A stretch of DNA of 42,327 nucleotides from a virus: IMG/VR virus record IMGVR_UViG_3300031952_000040, positions 1 through 42,327 of that record. One strand, given 5' to 3'. Below are positions 35,270-42,327 of this stretch, piece by piece; the stretch's first letter is position 1; each line of letters begins with the position of its first letter. The position numbers were made by a program, and so were the translations under genes. The notes under the pieces were generated by a model. That model was not told the DNA's origin. It searched no databases and saw only the letters and a program-made list of their open reading frames with translations.

Positions 35270-35752
35270 ATGGCTATTCAATTTCTTGAATTTGTTGACC
35301 GTAAGCAGCGTGAGGGCAAAAAGCATCTCAAGTTGATCGAGCGTCTTCTGCGTAAGGGCGGGATGCAAGTCTATGCTCACCTAGAAGACGAAGAACAGCC
35401 CTATGTTTTTGTTAAAGCTCCCAATGAGAAGTTGAGCTTTGATGGAATCCGTGTTTACGAAATTGGCGAAATGATTGCCTATCGTATTCAGAAGGAAGAG
35501 AAGACTCACCCTTTTGGCAAGGCTTATATGTTGGACATTGAAGATATGTTCAATGATTTCATGTCTGAGAACATGGAAGAAGAAGAAGCAGGCCATAAGG
35601 TCATTGAAAGCGTGGTCGAGGAACTGAAGAAGTTCTTTACCAAGAGTGGTAAGGCCGAGCAAGAGATGCGAGACAGCGGTGCAGATGGCAGTGGTTTGAT
35701 TATCAAGACGGGCGGCAACGATTATGCAAGTTCAGTCTTAAATAGAGCATAA
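35270..35752 (+). CDS. Hypothetical virion-region protein (160 aa)
   Basis: ATG 35270 is preceded by TTGGGAGAAAATAA. It begins MAIQFLEFVDRKQREG with a basic helix, has a beta middle (QVYAHLEDEEQPYVFVKAPN) and an acidic helical end. Its TAA overlaps the next ATG, so it is coupled to the nucleotidyltransferase gene. No family recognised. Confidence 0.6.
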   Translation: MAIQFLEFVDRKQREGKKHLKLIERLLRKGGMQVYAHLEDEEQPYVFVKAPNEKLSFDGIRVYEIGEMIAYRIQKEEKTHPFGKAYMLDIEDMFNDFMSENMEEEEAGHKVIESVVEELKKFFTKSGKAEQEMRDSGADGSGLIIKTGGNDYASSVLNRA

Positions 35753-36099
35753 TGAATTTCAAAGAGTTCCTAGAAAATGACCAACAATATCCAACATTGC
35801 GTTGGGTAGTGAGTCAATTAAGAAACAACATTGAAGCTCGTGCTGCCTACAAAGTGCTTGGCGCTTTTATTGTAGGCAGTGAAGCCAAGGGTATGGCACG
35901 ACCAGATAGCGACTTGGATGTTGCGGTCATCATCCCTCCGGTGCGTGGAAAAAGCGCATTGCAAATATCCAACTATTACCATTCTAAATTTAGCGATGAG
36001 AGATGGAAGCCAAAGTGGAATGGTAGGATTGTTGACATTCAGTTCTTTTATGCAACTGATCCCGAATTAGCTTCCTATTCTAAAATACCCTTGATTTGA
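35752..36099 (+). CDS. Minimal nucleotidyltransferase (115 aa)
   Basis: A compact Pol-beta-superfamily domain with AFIVGSEAKGMARPDSDLDVAVIIP: GS followed by DxD is the catalytic signature, with VDIQFF supplying the third acidic residue. Such enzymes (MNT-type) AMPylate proteins or modify tRNA ends; phage and toxin-antitoxin versions exist. The N-terminal F-x-x-FLE motif is shared with neighbours. Coupled by TAATG to the upstream gene. Confidence 0.78.
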   Translation: MNFKEFLENDQQYPTLRWVVSQLRNNIEARAAYKVLGAFIVGSEAKGMARPDSDLDVAVIIPPVRGKSALQISNYYHSKFSDERWKPKWNGRIVDIQFFYATDPELASYSKIPLI

Positions 36100-36133
36100 A
36101 TATATAAGGTGTCTTTACCACATGGAGGTTTCA

Positions 36134-36340
36134 ATGGACGACAATAACGAAGTACAGAAACAAAACGTGCAAATTGATGAGACGAGTCTCATCGCTCTCA
36201 TCTTAGCTTTCTTTCTGCCACCTTTGGGTGTAGCGATGAAAGATGGATTAGGCAGTAGCTTTATCATCAACTGCCTGCTGACCCTGTTAGGGTTTTTTCC
36301 AGGCATCATTCACGCTCTGTTCGTGATCTTGAGAAAGTAA
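36134..36340 (+). CDS. Pmp3/YqaE (UPF0057) family small membrane protein (68 aa)
   Basis: ATG 36134 follows GGAGG. After a charged 24-residue start come two membrane helices in the Pmp3 pattern: LALILAFFLPPLGVAMKDG, then FIINCLLTLLGFFPGIIHALF. Pmp3 proteins modulate membrane potential and ion balance in fungi, plants and bacteria. In a phage it could stabilise the membrane during infection. A strong terminator follows. Confidence 0.85.
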   Translation: MDDNNEVQKQNVQIDETSLIALILAFFLPPLGVAMKDGLGSSFIINCLLTLLGFFPGIIHALFVILRK

Positions 36341-36345
36341 ACGAG

Positions 36346-36376
36346 AAGGCCCCGGAGAAATCCGGGGCCTTTTTTG
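36346..36376 (+). terminator. Intrinsic terminator
   Basis: AAGGCCCCGGA (36346-36356), loop GAAA, TCCGGGGCCTT (36361-36371), followed by TTTTTG. It closes the rightward run 32644-36340. Confidence 0.93.
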
Positions 36377-36379
36377 TTT

Positions 36380-37231
36380 TCACATCCAACCACGTTTTCG
36401 GAACTCGGCAATTTCTTCAGGCTGGTAATTTAAGGCATTGGCGTTTCGTTGGATGAAATTGGCGATTGCTTGTCGGGAGCAACCTTTGGCAGCATCATTG
36501 CTGAACCAGTCCAATCTATCTTTGGTCGTATCACACCACTCATCCAAATACTTGAGCCACATTTCATCATACTTTTCGGTAATGTCGTAATCTGTCAAAT
36601 CTTCGGGGTTTTTATCTTCAGCCTCTTCATCTTCATTATGATATTTGAACATGAAGCTATTTTTGACTTTGGCAACCAAATATGGCGGCAAATTCAACAA
36701 GCCTTGTGCCACATCCAGTTCTTCTTCGGTCCAGCACTTATCCAGGATGAATTGTTGGAGATTAGGGTTGGAAAGCACCGTCCGAATAAATTCGACCTCG
36801 ACAAGAAATTCTTCATGTCGATTTTGCGGATAGTTGGCAAAAGGATCGGCGGGAGCAACAGCAACTTGTTGAGGCTGCGTTGGTGACGACTGCTGCACCG
36901 GCTTTGGGTCGTTTACGTTCCCATTGATGCGAGAGGTCGGCAGTTGCTTTGTGCAGGACCAGCAGTAATCCGGCGTTTCTACGCCGGGAAACCTACTACT
37001 TGACAATGGGATTGCTGCCGAGCAATAGGGACATGGTGTGTGTCCTGCCGATTCGTACTCCGTAGAGAGGAATTTCAGCGGGTTCAGATATTTGTTGACG
37101 ATGAAATCGACACCGGCAAGTTCGGCTCCAATTCCACGGAATCGCCGACCACAAGTGCAAGTAAAGATGTCGAAACGACTTGCGGAACCAATGTCCATTC
37201 GTTTTGTGCAAGTCGGACAGATGAGTTTCAT
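36380..37231 (-). CDS. Zinc-ribbon protein (283 aa)
   Basis: ATG 37231 opens with CPTC (5-8) and CTC (25-27), then CPYC and CWSC further on: two CxxC pairs that suggest two zinc ribbons. A Gln/Pro linker leads to a helical acidic C-terminal half (DEEAEDKNPEDLTDYDITEKY). The layout suggests a protein that binds nucleic acid or another protein through its ribbons. A TATAAAT element lies upstream (37265-37275 on the minus strand), similar to T4 late promoters. No family recognised. Confidence 0.65.
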   Translation of the reverse strand: MKLICPTCTKRMDIGSASRFDIFTCTCGRRFRGIGAELAGVDFIVNKYLNPLKFLSTEYESAGHTPCPYCSAAIPLSSSRFPGVETPDYCWSCTKQLPTSRINGNVNDPKPVQQSSPTQPQQVAVAPADPFANYPQNRHEEFLVEVEFIRTVLSNPNLQQFILDKCWTEEELDVAQGLLNLPPYLVAKVKNSFMFKYHNEDEEAEDKNPEDLTDYDITEKYDEMWLKYLDEWCDTTKDRLDWFSNDAAKGCSRQAIANFIQRNANALNYQPEEIAEFRKRGWM

Positions 37232-37318
37232 GGAAGTCTTTCAAAAAATGGAGGAGTACCCGTCCTCACATTTATATTGTACCGTGGAAATACCCGGTTG
37301 TAAAGCCTAAATATCCGC

Positions 37319-37840
37319 ATGGCAATACCTTTTCAAGATGCGGTGCTTCCCAGCGGTCTGTCGGCTCCTTCCACGGTCAACCCAACAGTGGGCCGAGGCA
37401 GTCTCGTAACCTTCAGCTACTTATTCCATAAACCGGGCCACGATGCGGCTCCTTTGGTGCTGGTGACAGATGTTTGGGGCAAATACATCCGGGGTATTAA
37501 CCTGCATTATTTGACCTTCCCGACTATTAAGAAGCTACTTTTCCCTGGTCCTGGTCAGTCGATTTGTGATAGCCCACAATTTACTTATCAATACATCAAG
37601 GGAAACGACTACATAGTTTCAGCATTCCGACAATACAAAAGGAACGGCATTGAGTCTTTGAAAAAGCTCAACTGTGAGTTCATTGTAAACGCTCTTGCAA
37701 TATCTCGGTCTTTTGACCCCAACGAGATAGAAGCTATACGCAAATCTGTGCGAGAGCAAATTCGACGCATGGCAAATCCGCAGGCCGCTCCCACGGGCGA
37801 AATGCCGATGGGACAGAATACACAAACGCCGAATTTATAA
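37319..37840 (+). CDS. Virion structural-type protein (173 aa)
   Basis: Starts at ATG 37319 behind CTAAATATCCGC. Middle region VTFSYLFHKPGH, LVLVTDVWGKYIRGINLHYLTFP, then YQYIKGNDYIVSAFRQYKRNGI is a pattern found in structural proteins of large myoviruses and cyanophages (the RGxNxHYL signature). The C-terminal 25 residues are Pro/Gln-rich. It precedes the tape-measure-like gene. Confidence 0.6.
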   Translation: MAIPFQDAVLPSGLSAPSTVNPTVGRGSLVTFSYLFHKPGHDAAPLVLVTDVWGKYIRGINLHYLTFPTIKKLLFPGPGQSICDSPQFTYQYIKGNDYIVSAFRQYKRNGIESLKKLNCEFIVNALAISRSFDPNEIEAIRKSVREQIRRMANPQAAPTGEMPMGQNTQTPNL

Positions 37841-37914
37841 GTTTCCCCTGCTGACTAAATAACTTGAACGATCAACTTCTCTATTAGGGAAGCAGAATAG
37901 CAATGTAGGTATCA

Positions 37915-40900
37915 ATGGCAACAGCGATAGACAATCTCGGACGAAAAATCGACTCCACCAATATGTCACTTGGCGAGATCAAAGCCCTAATTGGGACAAT
38001 GATGAAATCCAAGGTGGGAGCGGCACGCCCCGTTGAATCCAAAAAAGAAGACGCACCACAGAGCGATATGGGGAAAGTGCGTGAATTGCTTGAGCAATAC
38101 ACAAAGGACTTTGCCAAAGACATGCAGGAGCAGAAAGGCTTCTTGTCCGATGTCGTTGGTAGCCTAAAAGACCTTGTTCAGAGAAGATTGGCTAAAAAGG
38201 AAGAATCAAAGGGCCAGCCGAAAAAAGAAAAGAAAGAAAAGCCTTTCGTCAGCAAAGAAGAAAAGGCCATGTCTAAGAGCAGCGACGGTCTTTACAAGAC
38301 TTTCGCCAAGAAGGGTTCTGGCTACACTCACGACATCTATGTTGAAAAGGCCATTTACAAACTGTGCAACTGTCTCAAGGGAATGACTCCTGCAACGCCG
38401 TCACCAGCACCAGATGATGGTGGAGCAGCGGGTGGTGGAGGCAGTACAGGTGGCGCAGGCAGTCCTGGAGGCAAAGGCGGCAAAGGCGGCAAAGACAGAA
38501 CAAAAACTATCGGTGGACTGCCAACAGCAGAAGACTTGGCAATCATGAATTACTTCATTGGTCAACTCACCACTGAATTAGCAAAATTTGAAGAACACGT
38601 TTTAGGCTTTAATGCTCTGGGAACAATGTTTAGAGGAGCAATTAAAGACGAACGAAACTTCGTCGAAGGAATGCGTGAAATCAGCTATGAAACAGCAGGA
38701 GCGACAAAAGAAGCCAAAGGCTTAATGCGTTCTTTTGAAGACATTGGGACAACCACTAAGCAAACAGGCGTAGATCGTGATGTTTTCCAGAAATCATACA
38801 TCAAAGCATTAAAGCACGGCATCAAAGACCTAAAGGTTGCATCTAATATTGTCAAAACTCAATTGAACACTGAGAAGCAATTGGGGATAGAGGCTGGAAA
38901 TCTCGACGATGAATTCACGAGTTGGAACAAAGCCGGTCGCATGTCAGTGGGGCAACTTGCCGATATGGGTCGAGGTTTGCGAGAAATTGCTCGCAACACC
39001 GGAATGACCGGCAATGAATTAGAAGGAGTAGTCAAGAGCAGTAAAGAATTTATTGACTCTTTAAGAAATGCTGCGACTTTATCTGCAACAGCCGCAAAAA
39101 ACGTCATTGAAATTGGTGCTAATGCCAAGAAGCTGGGTATTGAAAGCCAAATGCAGCCTTTGCTGAAGGCGATGAGCAGTTCGTCCCACTTGATTCTTGA
39201 AGCATCAAATCAAACTAGAGGATTCTTGTTATCTGCCGCAAGCAGCGTTGGTCGAATTGATGAATTGATGAATGGCACAATCCTTCGGTCCAAAGCAGGG
39301 ATTAAAGCTATGGCTGAGGGTTTTAACAATCAATTAAAACGATTTGGCGTAGAAAGCATGGAGGCCATCGACCAATTGTCAGATGAAGCCAAAATGCGAC
39401 TGAACATACAGTTAAAATCGACATTTGGAATCGAGCTTGGGGAATTGCGATCTCAATATGAGGCTTTGAATGAAGCCGGTAAGGGGATGGCAGAACGACT
39501 AGCCGACATCAATAAAAAGCGTCAACAGAATTTGACGCTGGAAGAGAAAGCTACGCTCATGGAAGATGAGCGTAGACTGAAGACCAGCAAGAATCTGGAA
39601 GTATTGACAGCCTTGGATGAAGCAGCCAAGGGCGCTAAAGACATGAATCAAGCCCTCGCCACCTTCGGCAAACGCCGTGGTGAGTTTGAGGCTGATTTGA
39701 ATGCTCTGGGTCAAACCTGGACTAGCGAAGCCGATGTAGCACGAGGAGCGATCCAGAGTGCTATGGATAGTGTCAATACTGGTCTAAAGAAGGCTGGCAA
39801 GCAGGAAATCAAGATTGACTCCACTGAAATTGAGCGGGCATTAAAAGACCCTGCGGCAATGCGGGAGCTTGCAGGCAAAATCACAAAGGGAGAACAAGAG
39901 TTAGCTACGGCTCAGAAAGCACAACTTGATCCATTGTCAGAGATGCAGCAATCTTTGAAAGAAATCAATGACAATATAAGAAACTTCACAAACAATGTAT
40001 TCTCAACTTTCTTCAATAGCTTGATTGGAAAGATTGTTGTGATCGCAGCCACCCTTGCTGGAATTATGGGTGGCATCTCCCTGTTGGGTGTGGGAATGAT
40101 TCAAAAACTAGACAGCTTTAAGCGTGTCTTGACGGAGATGGATAAACGTGGCGGCTTCCTGGACGTTCTTCTAAACGTATTCAAAGCCAAGCCCATCTTG
40201 GATAAAAACGACCAGCCAACCGGAAAGTTTGATAAAAGTTTTTGGCAGGTGTTTAAGGGTTCTTTGGGCTTTAGAGATAAAGAAGATGCAGCAAAACCAC
40301 CTGAAAACAAAATGGCTGGAAATCTTCAGCCAAAAACAGAAGCTAAACCTAAAGCCGATTCAGCATTAGACAAAGCTCTTGATTCAATCAAAAAAGATGA
40401 AGACATCTTCCCAAAAATGTTGGATGAACTTAAAGCCATTCACCAATGCGTTTGCACGGACAAATCAAAAGTAGTTTCTGACAAAGCAGCGGGACAAGCC
40501 AAGGCCGCAGCGTCTCCAGATAAATCAAAGTGGGCAGCAGATAAGGCAGCAGGCCAAGCCAAGGCTGCTTCTATGTCTCCAGAACAAAAAGTACAAGAAC
40601 GTACCGCAAGAAGGATGCAAGAAGCTGAAACGAGAGTGCAAAAAAGAGATATTAAGCTCCAAAAGAATGACATCAAGTCACAAAAGGTCGGCGACAAAGT
40701 TCAAGATGCTCAACAGTCCTTAGTGGGCCGTCAAACAAAGATGTCCGCAAAGTCTGATCCTATGCCTGCTACGCCAAGCACAGAAGGATTCGACATTGCT
40801 GGAATGATGAGTTCTGGAAAAGAAATGGCCAAGGCTGCTGTTGGAGTAGCAATTTTAGGTCTTGGAGTTGTTGCTCTTGGAGCGGCTATTGTATTCTTGG

Positions 40901-42327
40901 CATCCAAGATCATGAAGGCTTTCAAACTAGACATCAAGACTGTACTTGAAACAGCAGCAGTCGTTGGAGCAGTTGCTCTTGCTGGCGGGGCAATTGCCGC
41001 TGCTGGTTTTGTTGCCTTTGAAGCTCTGAATTCTAGCAAAATGAAAGGCTTCACAGAAAAAGCCAAATCATCTTATCCACAAGTTCTTGAAGCCGCAGCA
41101 GCACTAATGCTGATTGGCCCCGCTATCGTTTTGCTCGGAGCAGCGGTTGTGGCAATGACTGGACTTATTTTATCTAAGCTGGGATTGAGCATTGGCTCAG
41201 TAGCCGAAATTGCTGGAGTGATCGTCTCTGTGGCTGGAGTTGCTGGCGCTATGGCAGCAGGAGCCAAGGCTTTTGTACAGTGTCTTGATGAACTTAAAAC
41301 AAATCCCACTTGGAAGAAAATAGTTGATAATCCTGGAGCGATTGCTCAAGAAGTAGCCAAAGCAGCTTTGGCACTTGTGCTAGTTGGTGGCGTCATCATG
41401 TTGTTGGGCGTGGCCTTAGTCAAGATGGGCCAAATCATCATGAGCGTAGCTGGATTAGATGCCTCGACAGCAGTTAAGGTTGCCATGCAAGTCGCTGGAT
41501 TGATTGTCGCTGCTGGCGCAATAGCCGGTGCTATCATTGGTGCATCTTTTGGATTGGAAGCTCTAGGAAAATTTGTTGAGCGTTCAAAAGGCATGAAAGA
41601 CGACATGATTAAAGGTGCTATAGCACTTCTAGTCATGGCTCCTGCAATCACCGCTTTGGCAGCAGGCGTTGTTTGGATAAGTCAAAAAATAATGGGTGCA
41701 TTTGGCATGGACTCTGGTACTGCTGCTAAAGCGGCTATGAACATTGGTGAATTGATATTAGCGGCAGGATTCATCTCTCTGGCAATTATCGGAGCATCAG
41801 TAGGATTGGTAGCCTTGGGAAGTCTTCTGGGTTCACCTATTGCGGCAGTAGCCGGTCCTCTAATGGCAACAGGAGCAATAGCATTGTTGATTTTAGCTCC
41901 AGCAATTGCCGCATTAGCAGTGGGCGTAATAAAAATAACTCAATATGTAATGAAGAAAGTCATTGACCCATCAGAAGCAGGCAAAGTAGCTGAAGCATTA
42001 TCAGATGTAATTGGTGCCGCTGCTGAAATTTCTCTATCTGTAATTGGAATGGGCGCTGCATTGGCAGTTTTGGGATTTGCTGTAACTAGCGGATTGTTTT
42101 GGGCAATGGTTCCATTGGCAATGTTAGGAGCAGTAGCATTAGTAGCTTTAACGCCAGCAGTTGTTGCTTTGAGTGTTGCCATAATTGGAATGGCTAAAAT
42201 TCTAACGAAAGGATCAGTTGGAGCAGAAGAAGCAAAAGCAACATCTGAATCGCTTGCTTCAGTTCTATCAAGTGCTGCAAGTATTTCTTGGTCGGTTATC
42301 AAAAGCGCTACATCTTTAGGTGTGCTA
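37915..42327 (+). CDS. Tape-measure-like protein, partial (at least 1471 aa)
   Basis: A single open frame runs off the window. A helical N-terminal part, a Gly-rich hinge (GGAAGGGGSTGGAGSPGGK) and long helical and coiled-coil segments follow. From about residue 965 there are repeating, very hydrophobic Ala/Gly-rich segments of 100-120 residues (VAILGLGVVALGAAIVFLAS, VGAVALAGGAIAAAGFVA, IVLLGAAVVAMTG). This fits a tape-measure protein that sets tail length and spans the membrane during DNA injection. Start ATG 37915 behind TAGGTATC is weak. Confidence 0.75.
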   Translation, partial: MATAIDNLGRKIDSTNMSLGEIKALIGTMMKSKVGAARPVESKKEDAPQSDMGKVRELLEQYTKDFAKDMQEQKGFLSDVVGSLKDLVQRRLAKKEESKGQPKKEKKEKPFVSKEEKAMSKSSDGLYKTFAKKGSGYTHDIYVEKAIYKLCNCLKGMTPATPSPAPDDGGAAGGGGSTGGAGSPGGKGGKGGKDRTKTIGGLPTAEDLAIMNYFIGQLTTELAKFEEHVLGFNALGTMFRGAIKDERNFVEGMREISYETAGATKEAKGLMRSFEDIGTTTKQTGVDRDVFQKSYIKALKHGIKDLKVASNIVKTQLNTEKQLGIEAGNLDDEFTSWNKAGRMSVGQLADMGRGLREIARNTGMTGNELEGVVKSSKEFIDSLRNAATLSATAAKNVIEIGANAKKLGIESQMQPLLKAMSSSSHLILEASNQTRGFLLSAASSVGRIDELMNGTILRSKAGIKAMAEGFNNQLKRFGVESMEAIDQLSDEAKMRLNIQLKSTFGIELGELRSQYEALNEAGKGMAERLADINKKRQQNLTLEEKATLMEDERRLKTSKNLEVLTALDEAAKGAKDMNQALATFGKRRGEFEADLNALGQTWTSEADVARGAIQSAMDSVNTGLKKAGKQEIKIDSTEIERALKDPAAMRELAGKITKGEQELATAQKAQLDPLSEMQQSLKEINDNIRNFTNNVFSTFFNSLIGKIVVIAATLAGIMGGISLLGVGMIQKLDSFKRVLTEMDKRGGFLDVLLNVFKAKPILDKNDQPTGKFDKSFWQVFKGSLGFRDKEDAAKPPENKMAGNLQPKTEAKPKADSALDKALDSIKKDEDIFPKMLDELKAIHQCVCTDKSKVVSDKAAGQAKAAASPDKSKWAADKAAGQAKAASMSPEQKVQERTARRMQEAETRVQKRDIKLQKNDIKSQKVGDKVQDAQQSLVGRQTKMSAKSDPMPATPSTEGFDIAGMMSSGKEMAKAAVGVAILGLGVVALGAAIVFLASKIMKAFKLDIKTVLETAAVVGAVALAGGAIAAAGFVAFEALNSSKMKGFTEKAKSSYPQVLEAAAALMLIGPAIVLLGAAVVAMTGLILSKLGLSIGSVAEIAGVIVSVAGVAGAMAAGAKAFVQCLDELKTNPTWKKIVDNPGAIAQEVAKAALALVLVGGVIMLLGVALVKMGQIIMSVAGLDASTAVKVAMQVAGLIVAAGAIAGAIIGASFGLEALGKFVERSKGMKDDMIKGAIALLVMAPAITALAAGVVWISQKIMGAFGMDSGTAAKAAMNIGELILAAGFISLAIIGASVGLVALGSLLGSPIAAVAGPLMATGAIALLILAPAIAALAVGVIKITQYVMKKVIDPSEAGKVAEALSDVIGAAAEISLSVIGMGAALAVLGFAVTSGLFWAMVPLAMLGAVALVALTPAVVALSVAIIGMAKILTKGSVGAEEAKATSESLASVLSSAASISWSVIKSATSLGVL

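Noticed and set aside
38355-41651. Several minus-strand ORFs (63-111 codons) within the tape-measure region
   Set aside because: All are Ala/Pro/Thr-rich shadows of a continuous + frame from 37915 to the right edge.

Overview
The window looks like part of the genome of a tailed double-stranded DNA phage of bacteria, probably large and T4-like. Evidence: a T4-gp17-like terminase ATPase (21135-22010), a possible gp16-like small terminase (32644-33192), a very long tape-measure-like ORF that runs off the right edge (37915-42327), and dense overlapping genes with TAATG and ATGA junctions and Shine-Dalgarno starts. The host cannot be named from the sequence; two lipoprotein signal peptides and GGAG-type ribosome binding sites fit a bacterium.

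Left third (1-14.8 kb): an accessory or early region of about 40 very small genes (17 to 277 codons), nearly all on the + strand. It is punctuated by about 40 copies of a roughly 22-nt intergenic repeat with core TCyAkTGTACCCTA followed by a looser ngGGTGT. The repeat usually begins with the TAG stop codon of one gene and lies 20-50 nt before the ribosome binding site and ATG of the next. Copies of the subtype TCTATTGTACCCTA sit directly behind each of the five strong intrinsic terminators. The simplest reading is a promoter or operator for nearly every gene, but no transcription data exist here. Recognisable products are few: thioredoxin, a PD-(D/E)XK-like nuclease, DUF6876 and DUF2061-like proteins, a small lipoprotein, a possible sigma-like HTH protein and an AT-hook-like protein. 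Interspersed are at least three structured non-coding segments (about 4436-4735, 6478-6619 and 9163-9417), a tRNA with about 70 nt in place of its anticodon loop (9472-9609), a cloverleaf-like RNA beside it (9611-9687), and a perfectly duplicated 60-bp two-tier hairpin (11998 and 13853).

Boundary (14.64-15.12 kb): a non-coding AT-rich stretch with two inverted repeat copies closes the array. No copy was found to the right of it.

Middle (15.1-32.6 kb): genes on both strands. A GIY-YIG nuclease, ParB-like protein, beta-class DNA methyltransferase and tandem paralogues are followed by a C39-like peptidase, a membrane-anchored HExxH protein and the terminase ATPase. A long leftward block then carries RNA and translation functions: a 2H phosphoesterase, a staphylococcal-type nuclease, a complete tyrosyl-tRNA synthetase, a HAD-type RNA-repair-like protein and a CCA-adding or poly(A) polymerase-like enzyme. 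With the tRNA and two further nucleotidyltransferase or nuclease genes they suggest a phage-encoded tRNA maintenance kit.

Right (32.6-42.3 kb): mainly rightward virion or packaging genes, a minimal nucleotidyltransferase, a Pmp3-family membrane peptide, a leftward zinc-ribbon protein, a virion-protein-like gene and the tape-measure-like gene. Three small genes look broken or altered: an in-frame TAA (22836-22838), a 19-bp tandem duplication causing a frameshift (30404-30441), and a chimeric remnant (5881-5934).
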